Positions 1 through 10,652 of a stretch of 64,000 nucleotides of DNA are shown here, piece after piece (position 1 is the stretch's first letter; each line of letters opens with the position of its first letter). Below the pieces are notes generated by a model. That model did no database searches. It was given only the letters and a program-made list of their open reading frames with translations, and was not told where the DNA came from. The translations under genes were made by a program, and so were the position numbers. Source of the DNA: JAWLBM01 sp041687675 (lineage in GTDB: Bacteria > Pseudomonadota > Alphaproteobacteria > Rhizobiales > Pleomorphomonadaceae). Location of the stretch: the NCBI GenBank assembly GCA_041687675.1, contig JAWLBM010000001.1:310001-374000 (forward strand), read 5' to 3'.

Positions 1-696
1 CGGCGCGTGCCAGCCGCTGTTCTCGCCGCCCATCAGGAAGCGGTCGCGCTCCTCCGCCTGCAGCAGGTTGCGCGGCGTGTGGCAGGCGCCGCAATGGCCG
101 AGGCCGCGGACCAGATAGGCGCCGGTGTTCCGCGGCTCGTCGAGCGACGGGTCGGCGACGAAGCGCCCCTCCTCGAGGAACAGGAGGTTCCAGCCGGCGA
201 GGATCGGGCGGATGTTGAACGGGAACGGCAGCTCGCTTTCGGGCGCCTCGGCGCGGACCGGCCGTCGGGTCATCAGGAAGGCGTAGAGCGCCTCGATGTC
301 CTCGTCGCGCAGCAGCCTGTAGTGGGGGTAGGGGAAGGCCGGATAGAGATGGCCGCCCTCCCGGTCCAGCCCCTCGCGCATCGACCGGGCGAAGGCCTCC
401 GGCGACCAGCGGCCGATCCCGGTTTCCGGGTCCGGGGTGATGTTGGTCGAGTAGATGACGCCGTAGGGGCTCTCCACCGGCCGCCCGCCGGCATAGGGCT
501 CGCCGCCCTCGGCGTTGTGGCATTCGTTGCAGTTGCCGATCAGCGCCAGCGTCCGGCCGCGGCTCACCAGTTCGGGGTCGAACGAGGCCGGGTCGGGGGG
601 CTCGATCGCCTCGATCTCCGGCGCGCTGACGGCCCAGGCGTAGGCCGCCCCGCCGAGGACGAGCAGGATGACGATGGCGACGAGCAGCTTGCGCAC
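1..696 (-). CDS. Membrane-anchored multiheme cytochrome c (3' end outside window)
   Basis: This is a c-type cytochrome that would pass electrons from a periplasmic dehydrogenase to the respiratory chain. The first 232 residues are present and the gene runs off the left edge. A hydrophobic N-terminal helix (about residues 4-24) fits a signal anchor. Two heme motifs are visible, CNECH at about residue 56 and CGACH near residue 215. The spacing resembles the three-heme cytochrome subunits of alcohol or gluconate dehydrogenases, where a third heme would lie beyond the edge. The start chosen is GTG at 696, preceded by GGGAGGGA. The dehydrogenase partner is not in the window. Confidence 0.82.
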   Translation of the reverse strand, partial: MRKLLVAIVILLVLGGAAYAWAVSAPEIEAIEPPDPASFDPELVSRGRTLALIGNCNECHNAEGGEPYAGGRPVESPYGVIYSTNITPDPETGIGRWSPEAFARSMREGLDREGGHLYPAFPYPHYRLLRDEDIEALYAFLMTRRPVRAEAPESELPFPFNIRPILAGWNLLFLEEGRFVADPSLDEPRNTGAYLVRGLGHCGACHTPRNLLQAEERDRFLMGGENSGWHAP

Positions 697-796
697 CGGG
701 TCCCTCCCGTTGGCGACCCGTCGGCGGATCCGGCCGACGTGTCGCTGGCAGGGAGAAAAACCCTTATGCCCGGGAAAGTTCCGGGCACCGCCGCCG

Positions 797-1612
797 TCAG
801 GACCGCCGGGTGTAGAGCGCCACCGTGACGGGCGCCAGCACCAGGGTGAGCACGGCCGGCGCGGCGAGCGCCAGGGCCACCTCCGCGAGCGTGGCGCCGC
901 CGCCCATCAGCCCGCGCAGGGCCGTCGTCATCGCCGACACCGGGTTGACCTCGACGAAGGTCCTCAGCCAGCCCGGCATGGTCGCCGGATCGACCATGAT
1001 GTTGGAGGCGAACACCAGCGGGAAGAGGAAGGTGAAGCCGATGGTCATCACCGTCATCGGGGTGCGGATCAGGAGCCCGAGCACGATGAACACCCAGCCC
1101 ACCCCGAAGCCGATGGCGAGCAGCAGCGCGAATCCGGCGAGGATGCCGAAGATCCCGTTCTCCGCCCGGTAGCCCAGGGCGAGCCCGATGGCGAGGATGA
1201 TCGCGCCGGCGATCAGGTGCCGCAAGACGTCGCCGACCATCAGCCCGGCGAAGGGCGCCAGCGACCAGACCGGCAGGGTGCGGAAGCGGTCGAACAGGCC
1301 CTTGCCGAGGTCGCCGGACAGGCCCATGCCCGAGTAGACGGCGTTGAAGCAGACCGTCTGCACCAGGATGCCGGGCAGGAAGAACTGCAGGTACTCCGTC
1401 GTCGAACCGGCCAGCGCGCCGCCGAACACGAAGGTGAACAGCAGCGTGAACATGATCGGCGTCATCACGAGGTCGAACATCTGCTCCGGCACGTGGCGGA
1501 ACTTCAGCACCGCCCGCCAGCCGAAGGTGAGCGAGGCCGACAGCGCCGATGCGGGCGGCGGTCGCGGGACGTTGCGGAGCACGGCGTCGAGATCGGCGGT
1601 CGGCGGGCTCAT
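797..1612 (-). CDS. ABC-2 type transporter permease (DrrB-like)
   Basis: This is a 271-residue inner membrane protein with about six hydrophobic segments after a cytoplasmic N-terminus. It matches the DrrB/ABC-2 family of drug or polyketide exporters, including the conserved stretch VNPVSAMTTALRGL near the end. Its ATG overlaps the stop of the upstream ATPase gene (ATGA at 1609-1612), so the two are translationally coupled and form one exporter. The substrate cannot be read from the sequence; homologues export daunorubicin-like compounds or other hydrophobic molecules. Confidence 0.88.
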   Translation of the reverse strand: MSPPTADLDAVLRNVPRPPPASALSASLTFGWRAVLKFRHVPEQMFDLVMTPIMFTLLFTFVFGGALAGSTTEYLQFFLPGILVQTVCFNAVYSGMGLSGDLGKGLFDRFRTLPVWSLAPFAGLMVGDVLRHLIAGAIILAIGLALGYRAENGIFGILAGFALLLAIGFGVGWVFIVLGLLIRTPMTVMTIGFTFLFPLVFASNIMVDPATMPGWLRTFVEVNPVSAMTTALRGLMGGGATLAEVALALAAPAVLTLVLAPVTVALYTRRS

Positions 1613-2613
1613 GGCGAAGTCTCCCCGGAGGTTGTCGCCGCGTGGCCGGTGAGGGCGAAGAACACCTCGTCGAGGCTGGGCTGCCCCATCGAGAAGTCCG
1701 ACGGCTCGATGCCGGCGGCGATCATCGCCGCCACCGCCCGGCTGGCGACCTCGGCGCCGCCGACCGGCACCGACAGCCGGGAGCCTTCCGGGCCGGCCAT
1801 CACCGGCTCGCCGGTCGCCGCCTCGAGCAGCCGGATCGCCTCGCCGACCAGCGCGCCGTCGGCGATGGTGACGTGCAGGACGCCGGAGCCCGTCGCCGCC
1901 TTCAGCTCGCGGCTGGTACCCTCGGCGATCTTGCGGCCGCGGTCGATCACCGCGATGCGCGAGGCGAGCTGGTCGGCCTCCTCGAGATACTGGGTGGTGA
2001 GCAGCACGGTGACGCCGGAGGCGGCGAGGCCCCGGATCATCCGCCAGACGCCCTGGCGCGCCTTCGGGTCGAGGCCGGTGGTCGGCTCGTCGAGGAAGAG
2101 CACGCCCGGCGTCACCACCAGCGAGGCGGCGATGTCGAGGCGCCGCCGCATGCCGCCGGAGTAGTCCTTCACCTGCCGGCGCGCGGCCTCGGACAGTTCG
2201 AAGGCGGCGAGCAGGTCGTCGCCCCGCCGGCGCGCCTCGCGGCGGCCGAAGCCCTGCAGCCGGGCGACCAGAACGAGGTTCTCGAGCCCGGTGAGGTCCT
2301 CGTCGAGCGAGGCGAACTGGCCGGTCATGGCGATCGAGGCGCGCACCGCATCCCCCTCCGCCACGATGTCGCGGCCGAGCACGGTCGCCTCGCCGCCGTC
2401 CGGGCGGGTCAGCGTCGCCAGCATCCGCATCAAGGTGGTCTTGCCGGCCCCGTTCGGGCCGAGCACGGCGAAGATCACCCCGCGCGGGACGTCGAGGTCG
2501 ATGCCGGCGACGGCGAGGGTGTCACCGAAGGCCTTGCGGAGGCCGCGGGCGCGGATCGCCGGGGCGGCCGCCGCCGCGGCGACGGAGGTCTCGATCACCC
2601 GATGCTCGTTCAT
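1609..2613 (-). CDS. ABC transporter ATP-binding protein (DrrA-like)
   Basis: This 334-residue ATPase is the partner of the ABC-2 permease that follows it. It shows Walker A GPNGAGKTTLM, the signature YSGGMRRRLDIA, and Walker B VLFLDEPTTGLDPKAR, then the DrrA-type C-terminal domain. The start at 2613 (MNEHR...) is preferred over an upstream in-frame ATG at 2700 because AGGAG lies just before it and the extra residues look non-coding. The gene overlaps the permease by four bases. Drug or lipid export is inferred from family only. Confidence 0.9.
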   Translation of the reverse strand: MNEHRVIETSVAAAAAAPAIRARGLRKAFGDTLAVAGIDLDVPRGVIFAVLGPNGAGKTTLMRMLATLTRPDGGEATVLGRDIVAEGDAVRASIAMTGQFASLDEDLTGLENLVLVARLQGFGRREARRRGDDLLAAFELSEAARRQVKDYSGGMRRRLDIAASLVVTPGVLFLDEPTTGLDPKARQGVWRMIRGLAASGVTVLLTTQYLEEADQLASRIAVIDRGRKIAEGTSRELKAATGSGVLHVTIADGALVGEAIRLLEAATGEPVMAGPEGSRLSVPVGGAEVASRAVAAMIAAGIEPSDFSMGQPSLDEVFFALTGHAATTSGETSP

Positions 2614-2867
2614 GTCGGGCTCCTGCCTCTTTCGCGGAATGGCGGACCATATGCCCCGTCCGGCGGCCCGGCGCAAACGACAATTGCAGATGGCATCCAT
2701 CGATGCCGCTGATGGACGGACGACCGCGAGTCCCGGGCTGCGCGGCCCCTATGTCGCCGGATTCTCGTACGGTTCTCGCCTCGCCAGCTCCATGCTTTGA
2801 GCGAAGTTCTTGGTCAAAAGCCACTCCCGTCATCGTATTCTCATGTCGGTTCAGGCAGAAGCATCTG

Positions 2868-3437
2868 ATGAAAGAAATGAACAGGGGGTTGGCCGCGCTG
2901 TGCGCGGTCATGATGTCGCTCGCGCCGGTGGAAGTGCGCGCTGATACTGAGAGGCAAGGACCAAACGACGAATTGAGCTGCCTGGCCAGGGCCATATACT
3001 TCGAGGCGCGGGGAGAGCCGGTGTTCGGCCAGGTGGCCGTCGGCCGGGTGATCCTCAACCGGGTGGCGAGCGAGGCCTATCCGGACAGCATCTGCGCCGT
3101 CGTCTACGAGAACGCCGACCGGCTCAACGCCTGCCAGTTCTCCTTCGCCTGCGACGGCCAGCCGGACCGGATCCGCGACCATCGCAGCTGGGGCCGGATC
3201 CTCGAGCGGGCGGCGATCCTGATCAACGGCTGGCGGGAATGCATGCGCGGCACGGTGTCAACCGGGCTCCTCTCCGTCTCCACCCACTACCACGCCACCT
3301 ACGTGTCGCCGCGCTGGGCCGACGACATGATCCGCACCGGCCGGATCGGCCGCCACCTGTTCTTCTACGAGGAGCGGGTGGGCGGGCTGATGCTCGCCGG
3401 CGACGACGTGGCGGACCGGCAGGTCCGCAAGTCCTGA
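2868..3437 (+). CDS. Cell wall hydrolase, SleB family
   Basis: This is a 189-residue secreted protein with an N-terminal signal peptide (hydrophobic segment around residues 6-20, ending near VRA-DT) and one SleB/Hydrolase_2 domain. Family motifs are visible: ARAIYFEARGEP with the probable catalytic glutamate, and NACQFSFACDG further on. Such enzymes cleave peptidoglycan glycan strands during wall remodelling; spore germination is the role of Bacillus homologues and is not expected here. An in-frame ATG at 2877 is an alternative start. Frames opening further upstream would remove the signal peptide from the N-terminus. Confidence 0.8.
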   Translation: MKEMNRGLAALCAVMMSLAPVEVRADTERQGPNDELSCLARAIYFEARGEPVFGQVAVGRVILNRVASEAYPDSICAVVYENADRLNACQFSFACDGQPDRIRDHRSWGRILERAAILINGWRECMRGTVSTGLLSVSTHYHATYVSPRWADDMIRTGRIGRHLFFYEERVGGLMLAGDDVADRQVRKS

Positions 3438-3447
3438 CGCGGGGGCT

Positions 3448-5940
3448 TCACCCGGCGGCCTTGCGGCGGGCGAGCGCCGGCAGGTCGGCACGGCTGCGGA
3501 CGAAGGCCGGCACCCGCGAGCCGGCCATCGGCTTGGCGATCAGGAAGCCCTGCACGGCGTCGCAGCCGTGGCCGAGCAGGAAGTTCCATTGCCAGGCCGT
3601 CTCGACGCCCTCGGCGACCACGCCGATGCGCATGTTGCGGGCCATGCCGATCACCGCCTGGACGATGGCGGCGGAATCCGGGTCCGACTCCAGGTTGCTG
3701 ACGAAGGACCGGTCGATCTTGATCCAGGAGACCGGGAACCGCTTCAGGTGGGTGAGCGAGGCGTAGCCGGTGCCGAAGTCGTCGAGGGCGACGGCGACGC
3801 CCGCGGCGTGCAGCATCTGCAGCGGCTTGGCCACCGTCTGCGGGCCCTTCTCGACCAGCACGCTCTCGGTCACCTCCACCTCGAGGCAGGACGCGGGCAG
3901 GCCGGCCTCGTCGAGCCGCTCCAGCACCGACTGGACGAAGCCGGGGCGCTGGATCTCCGGCGCGGCCACGTTGATCGCCACATGGCCGAAGGCGATGCCG
4001 GCGCGCCGCCAGGCGACCATGTCCTCGCAGACCTTGTCGAGCATGCGCCGGCCGATCCGGCCGGCTAGGTCGTGGTCGTCGAAGGCCTCGGCGACCGCGC
4101 CCGGGTTCTGCAGCCGCCGCCCGTCCCACCAGCGCAGCAGCGCCTCGAAGCCGACCACGCGGCCGTCGTCCAGCGCGATCTTCGGCTGGTAGAAGGGGAC
4201 GATCCGGTCCTCGGCGAGGGCGTCCTTCACCGTGCGCAGGACGAGCAGCCGGCGCTCGAAGGCCGAGCGCATCGACCGGGCGAAGGGCAGGGCGCGCCCG
4301 CGGCCGGCGGACTTTGCGGCGTAGAGCGCCATGTCGGCGTTCTTCAGCAGCGCCTGCCGCTCGCCGTCGTGCCTGGAATGGACCGAGAAGCCGATCGTCG
4401 CCGAGCAGTCGAGCTCGTGCCCGTCGTAGCGGAACGGGCGATTGACGCGGTCGAGGATCCTCCTTCCGAGAGCCTCCGCCTCGCGCTCGTCGGCGACCGT
4501 CGCCAGCACGCCGAACTCGTCGCCGCCGAGCCGCGCCACGGTGGCGTCCTGCGGCGTCGCCTCGGTCAGGCGGCGGGCGACCTCGCGCAGCACCTCGTCG
4601 CCGGCATCGTGGCCGAGGCTGTCGTTGATCTCCTTGAACCGGTCGAGGTCGACCAGCAGCAGCGCGACAGGGGCGCCCCCGGCGTCGGCGCGGTCCAGCC
4701 GTTCGTCGAGGCTGGTCTGGAAGCTCGCCCGGTTGGCAAGGCCGGTCAGCCCGTCGGTATTGGCCGCCCGGAGGATCTTCTCCTCGGCGGTCCGGCGGTT
4801 GTGGACGTCGGAGATGATGCCGACCCACTCGGTGACGGCGCCCCGCTCGTCGCGCAGCGGCACCACCCGGTCGAGCACCCAGCGCCACTCGCCGCTGTTG
4901 TGCCAGAGGCGGTATTCGTTGGTATAGGGCCGGCCGGCGGCGACGGCCTCCTCGCAGACGCGGCGGGCGCGCTCGCGGTCGTCCGGGTGGAGCGAGGCGA
5001 GCCAGCCCTCGCCCGCCGCCTCGTCGAGCGGCTGGCCGGTGAACTCGGTCCAGCCGGTGCCGCCGCCCTGGCTCTGGTCGGCGCTCGCCCGCCAGACGAT
5101 CTCGGAGGTGGCGGCGATCAGCGCCTCCTGCCGGCGGGCGGCGAGGCTCAGCGCCTCGCGGTTCTGCTGCTGCTCGGTGATGTCCTGGAAGGTGCCGATG
5201 CGCCGCGCGGGGCGGCCGGCGGCGTCGCGGATCAGCCGGCCCTGCGACAGGATCCAGGCGATGGCGCCGGTGTCGCGGCGGACCACCCGGAACACCACGC
5301 GGTTGAGCCGTTCCGGCACCTCGAGGAAGGCGGTGTGGAAGGCCTCAACCGCCGCGCGGTCCTCCTCGTGCACGCACTCGGCGAGAAGGGCCGCCGACTC
5401 CTGCGTGTCCGCGGGAACGCCGAGCATCGCCTTCAGCTCGTCGGACCAGCGCCGCTGGCCGGTGACGAGGCAGACGTCCCAGGTGCCGAGCCCGGTCGCC
5501 TCGATGGCGAGCCGCAGCCGCTGCTCGCTGGCGCGCAACTGCTCCTCTGCGGAGCGGCGCTGGTGGATGTCGGAGACGACGCCGACCCAGTCGGTCACCC
5601 GGCCGCCCGAGCGGATCGGCACCGCGTGGTCGCAGACCCAGCGCCATTCGCCGGAGGCGTGCCAGAGCCGGTACTCCACGCAGAGCGTATGCCCGGCGCG
5701 GTCGGCGTCCTCGGCCGCCTCGCGGATCCGGTCGCGGTCCTCCGGATGGATCATGTCGAGCCAGGCCCAGGGGGCGTCGGGCGCCACCGACTGGCCGGTG
5801 AACTCGGACCAGCCGCGGCGCTCGATCCGGTCGCGCGCCACGTCCTTGTGCCAGACGATCTCGGAGATCGCCTCGATCAGCGCCTCGTGCAGCAGCGCAT
5901 CCGTCCCGCCGCCGGTCCCCCACCCCTTGTCGTTCTTCAT
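3448..5940 (-). CDS. PAS-GGDEF-EAL cyclic-di-GMP signalling protein
   Basis: This is an 830-residue cytoplasmic sensor that probably makes and/or breaks c-di-GMP. It has three PAS domains (about residues 15-115, 135-250 and 265-380), two of them with the WVGxxSDxHxRR ending typical of PAS_3 folds, then GGDEF (about 385-550) and EAL (about 565-815). The cyclase signature GGDEF is intact. The EAL signature (FEALLRWW) and DDFGTGYASL are also intact, so both activities are possible. The RxxD inhibitory site normally just before GGDEF is missing (PQDA instead). No transmembrane segment is seen. It stands alone between convergent and divergent neighbours. Confidence 0.92.
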   Translation of the reverse strand: MKNDKGWGTGGGTDALLHEALIEAISEIVWHKDVARDRIERRGWSEFTGQSVAPDAPWAWLDMIHPEDRDRIREAAEDADRAGHTLCVEYRLWHASGEWRWVCDHAVPIRSGGRVTDWVGVVSDIHQRRSAEEQLRASEQRLRLAIEATGLGTWDVCLVTGQRRWSDELKAMLGVPADTQESAALLAECVHEEDRAAVEAFHTAFLEVPERLNRVVFRVVRRDTGAIAWILSQGRLIRDAAGRPARRIGTFQDITEQQQNREALSLAARRQEALIAATSEIVWRASADQSQGGGTGWTEFTGQPLDEAAGEGWLASLHPDDRERARRVCEEAVAAGRPYTNEYRLWHNSGEWRWVLDRVVPLRDERGAVTEWVGIISDVHNRRTAEEKILRAANTDGLTGLANRASFQTSLDERLDRADAGGAPVALLLVDLDRFKEINDSLGHDAGDEVLREVARRLTEATPQDATVARLGGDEFGVLATVADEREAEALGRRILDRVNRPFRYDGHELDCSATIGFSVHSRHDGERQALLKNADMALYAAKSAGRGRALPFARSMRSAFERRLLVLRTVKDALAEDRIVPFYQPKIALDDGRVVGFEALLRWWDGRRLQNPGAVAEAFDDHDLAGRIGRRMLDKVCEDMVAWRRAGIAFGHVAINVAAPEIQRPGFVQSVLERLDEAGLPASCLEVEVTESVLVEKGPQTVAKPLQMLHAAGVAVALDDFGTGYASLTHLKRFPVSWIKIDRSFVSNLESDPDSAAIVQAVIGMARNMRIGVVAEGVETAWQWNFLLGHGCDAVQGFLIAKPMAGSRVPAFVRSRADLPALARRKAAG

Positions 5941-6019
5941 CGATAGGTTTCTTGGTTGGATCCGCAGTCGCTCGAGTGTCGGACGAAACCGTAAAGATGA
6001 TCCTTCCCCGAGGCTCGAC

Positions 6020-7114
<1,095 letters not shown>

Positions 7115-7123
7115 CTATCCCTC

Positions 7124-7975
7124 CTAGCCGCGGACCGCACCGAGCGTGAGCCCGCGCACCAGATGCCTCTGCGCCAGCACGCCGAGGAGGATGGAGGGGC
7201 CCAGCGACACGATGGCGAGGGCGGCCGCCTCGCCGTACTGCGCACCCTGGAAGCCGATGAAGGCCCGGAACACAGTGGGCAGGGTGAACGCGTCGCGGCT
7301 GGTCAGCAGCAACGCGAAGAAGAATTCGGTCCAGCAGGCGATGAAGGCGAACACCGCGGCCGCGACGATGCCCGGCGCGGCGAGCGGCACGGCCACCCGC
7401 CAGAACGCCTGCCAGCGCGTCCAGCCGTCGACGAGGGCGGCCTCCTCCATCGACTTCGGCATCTGCCGGAAGTAGGCGAACATCATCCATACCGACACCG
7501 GCAGGGTGAACACGACATAGGCGAGGATCAGCCCGATATGCGTGTCGTAGATGCCGATGTTGCGGTAGATGAGGAAGACCGGCAGCACGATCGCGATCGG
7601 CGGCAGGAAGCGCTGCGACAGCACCCAGAAGGAGAGGTGCTGGCCGCCGGTGTTGTAGCGGGCGAGGCTGTAGGCCATCAGCGTGCCGAGGAGTGCCGAG
7701 AGCACGGTCGCGGAGAGCGAGATGATCAGGCTGTTGATCAGCCCGTCGAGCCCCCGGTAGGTGAACAGCGCGGCCTCGTAGTGGATCAGCGTCGGCTCGG
7801 ACGGGAACCACACCGGCGGCACGGCGAGGTAGTCGTCGCTCGGCTTGATGGACGTGTTGAGCATCCAGTAGAGCGGGATCAGCACGAAGACGAGGAAGAA
7901 GCCGAGCAGCAGGATGCGCCCGACGGGAATCCCCCAGCGCCCCCGGGTCCTCGGCCGCGTCGCGGCGACAGCCAT
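7124..7975 (-). CDS. ABC importer permease, MalG type
   Basis: This 283-residue inner membrane permease has six predicted helices and the EAA loop EEAALVDGWTRWQAFWRVAVP near residues 170-190. It is the MalG-like half of the importer channel. The start is ATG at 7975, which overlaps the stop of the first permease (TGATG). A much longer frame reading back to 8824 is simply open through the first permease gene and is not the protein start. It lies between the first permease and the ATPase in one operon. Confidence 0.9.
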   Translation of the reverse strand: MAVAATRPRTRGRWGIPVGRILLLGFFLVFVLIPLYWMLNTSIKPSDDYLAVPPVWFPSEPTLIHYEAALFTYRGLDGLINSLIISLSATVLSALLGTLMAYSLARYNTGGQHLSFWVLSQRFLPPIAIVLPVFLIYRNIGIYDTHIGLILAYVVFTLPVSVWMMFAYFRQMPKSMEEAALVDGWTRWQAFWRVAVPLAAPGIVAAAVFAFIACWTEFFFALLLTSRDAFTLPTVFRAFIGFQGAQYGEAAALAIVSLGPSILLGVLAQRHLVRGLTLGAVRG

Positions 7976-8919
7976 CACGTCACCTCCGCCCTGAGAAGCC
8001 GCCTGACCAGCAGGAACACCACGGCGGCGGTGAAGATGAGGAAGAGCCAGCTCCCGGCGGTCGCCTGCGACAGGTGGAACTGGGTGAATCCGATCGTGTA
8101 GAGGTAGAAGGACGCCGTGTAGGTGCTGGTCCCGGGTCCGCCACCGGTCATGATGAAGATGGTGTCGAACATCCGGATGGCGTCGAGCAGGCGGAAGGTG
8201 AGGGCGAGCAGCATCATCGGCGCCAGGTGCGGCACGGTGATCGCCCAGAACACCTGCCAGGCGTTGACGCCGTCGAGTTCCGCCGCCTCGTAGAGGTTGG
8301 GCGGGATCGCCGTCAGCCCGGCGAGCAGGATGACGAACATGAAGGGCGTCCACTGCCAGACGTCCGCGACGATCAGCGAGATGTAGAGCCATGGGCTCTC
8401 GGTCAGCCAGCTGATGGTCACCTCGGTGCCGAGGATCTGCGAGAGCACGTAGTTGGTCGGGCCGAACGGCCGCTGCAGCAGCAGCGTCCAGGCCTGGCCG
8501 ACGATCACCGGGCTGATGAACAGCGGCACGATCAGGATCGACATCACCAGCCCGCGGCCGCGGAAGTTGCGGACCATCGCCAGGGCGACGGCGAGGCCGA
8601 GCACGAACTCGATCGCGACGCTCGCCCCCGACAGGAAGGCGGTCAGCACCAGCGACCAGCGGGCGACGGGATCGAAGATCACCCGCTCGAAGTTCTTGAA
8701 GCCGACGAAGGCGTGGCCGGGCACCTGGAAGTCGTAGTTGATGAAGGAGACCACCAGTGAGAACAGCAGCGGGTAGATCGACAGCGCCAGGATCAGCAGC
8801 ACCGCCGGCGCCACCAGCAGCCACTTGAAGTTCCGGTCGGACCAGCGCGCCAGCGACGAGAGCCGCGGCGGCGCCCCGGCGGACTCCATCCGCATGGTCG
8901 TCTCTACAGCCTCGCTCAT
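7975..8919 (-). CDS. ABC importer permease, MalF type
   Basis: This 314-residue inner membrane permease has about six hydrophobic segments and the EAA loop YEAAELDGVNAWQVFWAI near residue 215. It pairs with the MalG-type permease that overlaps its stop codon. A GGAGAGG sequence precedes the ATG. A strong hairpin separates it from the binding-protein gene upstream, which would let the binding protein be made in excess, as is common in such operons. Confidence 0.9.
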   Translation of the reverse strand: MSEAVETTMRMESAGAPPRLSSLARWSDRNFKWLLVAPAVLLILALSIYPLLFSLVVSFINYDFQVPGHAFVGFKNFERVIFDPVARWSLVLTAFLSGASVAIEFVLGLAVALAMVRNFRGRGLVMSILIVPLFISPVIVGQAWTLLLQRPFGPTNYVLSQILGTEVTISWLTESPWLYISLIVADVWQWTPFMFVILLAGLTAIPPNLYEAAELDGVNAWQVFWAITVPHLAPMMLLALTFRLLDAIRMFDTIFIMTGGGPGTSTYTASFYLYTIGFTQFHLSQATAGSWLFLIFTAAVVFLLVRRLLRAEVT

Positions 8920-8953
8920 GCCTCTCCGCCCCGTCCCTCGCCGTTGTGAAAAG

Positions 8954-8977
8954 GCCCGGCGGGCGAACCCGCCGGGC
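8954..8977 (-). terminator. Hairpin between binding-protein and permease genes
   Basis: A perfect 10-bp stem (GCCCGGCGGG with its complement, four-base loop) lies 17 bases past the stop of the solute-binding protein gene. On the minus strand it is followed by CTTTT. This fits a partial terminator or 3'-end stabiliser that lowers expression of the downstream permeases relative to the binding protein. Confidence 0.65.
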
Positions 8978-8993
8978 AGTCGTCAGGACGCGG

Positions 8994-10652
8994 TCAGTCC
9001 AGCTTCACCGCCATGCCGAGCTTCTCCACGGTGTTGTCCGCGGTCGAGCCGGGCAGCTTCAGGAACTCCTCGTAGAAGGCCCTCTGCGAGTCGACCCCGA
9101 GCCGGTCGGTGGTGTCGTTCCACTCGGCGGCCGCGGTCTCCAGCGCCTGCTGCGGGTCGGTCCCGGCCCAGACGGAGGTGCACATGCGGTCGATCGAGAG
9201 GAAATAGTCCTGCGCGCCCGGCATGATCGGGTCGAGCAGACCGACGTTCGCCGAGTTGTTGAGGTTGATGAGGTAGTCCCGGGCCCCGGGGAACAGGGCG
9301 CCGTAGAGGTCCGACTTGAAGTGCGACAGCCGGTAGGGATCGCGCAGCGCGTAGGGCAGCATCACCCGGGCGAGCGAGACCGGCGGCGAGGTCACCCACT
9401 GCATGAACAGGTAGGCCGCCTCCGGGTTCGGCGAATCCGCCGACAGCGCCTTGTTGAAGCCGGTGGCGTGCTCCGGGTTGCCCGGCACCACGGCATAGCC
9501 CACCTTGCCGGCGATCTGCGACTGCGGGATGAAGTTGATCGCCGTCGCGCTCTGCGAGTAGTTCGCCGCCATGCGGCCGGTCGGCGGCCAGGAGTAGATC
9601 ATCGCCACCTTGCCGGTGAGGAAGGCGGCCCAGAGCGACACCGCGTCCAGCTCGTTGTTGCCGGGGATCGAGGCGGCGTTGGCCGCCTTCATGTTCTCCA
9701 GTGTCCTGACGCCGGCCGGGGAGGCGAGCTGCGCCTTCATGTCGGTGTCGAACAGCTGACCGCCGTTGGCGCGGAACTGCTGCAGGAAGTCGAACTGGTT
9801 GCCGGGGCTGCCGGCCTTGCGGAAGTGGCCCGCGCCGTAGACCTCGGGCGCCATCTGGTCGGTGATGAACTGGGCGACCTGGGTGTATTCCTCCCAGCTC
9901 TTCGGCGGCCCGAGGGCGGCGCCGAACTTGGCCTGGTAGGCCTCCTGCATCTTCGGGTCCTCGAAGATGTCCTTGCGGTAGTAGAGGGCGAACATGTCGC
10001 CGTCGTCGAAGAAGCCCCAGATCTTGCCCTTGTAGGTCGGCAGGGCCTTGTACAGCGGATGGTAGTCGTCGAGGTCCGCCATGTTCATGTACTTGGCGAT
10101 GTAGTCGTCGAGCGGGGCGATCACGCCGCCGTCGGCGAGCGACGGGGTCCAGGCCGGCGAGATGTCGAGGACGTCGAAGGCGCCCGAGCCGGCGATGTGC
10201 TCGGCCACCGCCTTGGAGTACTGGTCCGGGTTGGAGAGCTCCACCACGTTGCTGCCGATGCCGGTGAGCTGCTGCCACATCGGGCCGGAGAAGTTGCGCG
10301 GGTCGAGCGCCTGCAGGCCCGCCTCGGAGGTCATGTTGAGGGTGACGCCCGAGAACTGCTTGGCCGCCTCGACGGCGCGGAAGGCCGAGCCGTCGGCCGG
10401 GCCCTCGGTGGAGGCGGCGAGGGCCGCCGCCTGCGCCTGGCCGAGCGGCGTGCCCGGGTCGGCCAGCTCGGCCGCCTGCTGGGCGAGGGCCCAGTCGGAC
10501 ATGCTGGCGAGCAGCGGGCCGGAGACCGCCAGCATGCCGGTCATCTGGCCGAAGCGCGTGATGAAGTCGCGCCGGGTCTTCTCGCCGCGCAGGAAGGCAT
10601 CGACCTCCTCAGCGAGGCCAGCCTGGAAATCACGCTTTTCGCGGTCGTTCAT
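8994..10652 (-). CDS. ABC importer extracellular solute-binding protein
   Basis: This is a 552-residue periplasmic receptor of the carbohydrate-type ABC importer. The N-terminus has a twin-arginine-like segment (TRRDFITRFGQMTG, residues 26-39), then a hydrophobic stretch and an ALAQQ-like cleavage region near 56. It is longer than MalE-type proteins (about 400 residues) and resembles the larger family 1 receptors of alphaproteobacteria. The ATG at 10652 is preceded by GGGAGGAT; a frame open further upstream has no ribosome site. It starts a block with the two permeases and the ATPase. The linked acid-sugar enzymes suggest its ligand. Confidence 0.85.
   Translation of the reverse strand: MNDREKRDFQAGLAEEVDAFLRGEKTRRDFITRFGQMTGMLAVSGPLLASMSDWALAQQAAELADPGTPLGQAQAAALAASTEGPADGSAFRAVEAAKQFSGVTLNMTSEAGLQALDPRNFSGPMWQQLTGIGSNVVELSNPDQYSKAVAEHIAGSGAFDVLDISPAWTPSLADGGVIAPLDDYIAKYMNMADLDDYHPLYKALPTYKGKIWGFFDDGDMFALYYRKDIFEDPKMQEAYQAKFGAALGPPKSWEEYTQVAQFITDQMAPEVYGAGHFRKAGSPGNQFDFLQQFRANGGQLFDTDMKAQLASPAGVRTLENMKAANAASIPGNNELDAVSLWAAFLTGKVAMIYSWPPTGRMAANYSQSATAINFIPQSQIAGKVGYAVVPGNPEHATGFNKALSADSPNPEAAYLFMQWVTSPPVSLARVMLPYALRDPYRLSHFKSDLYGALFPGARDYLINLNNSANVGLLDPIMPGAQDYFLSIDRMCTSVWAGTDPQQALETAAAEWNDTTDRLGVDSQRAFYEEFLKLPGSTADNTVEKLGMAVKLD

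Noticed and set aside
4072..5946. Long plus-strand open frame opposite the PAS-GGDEF-EAL gene
   Set aside because: It is an antisense shadow caused by high GC. Its translation is repetitive Val/Gly/Arg/His-rich sequence with no family, while the minus strand encodes clear PAS, GGDEF and EAL domains.
7124..8824. Fused double-permease reading frame
   Set aside because: The frame is open through the first permease gene out of phase. The real second permease starts at 7975, where its ATG overlaps the first permease stop.
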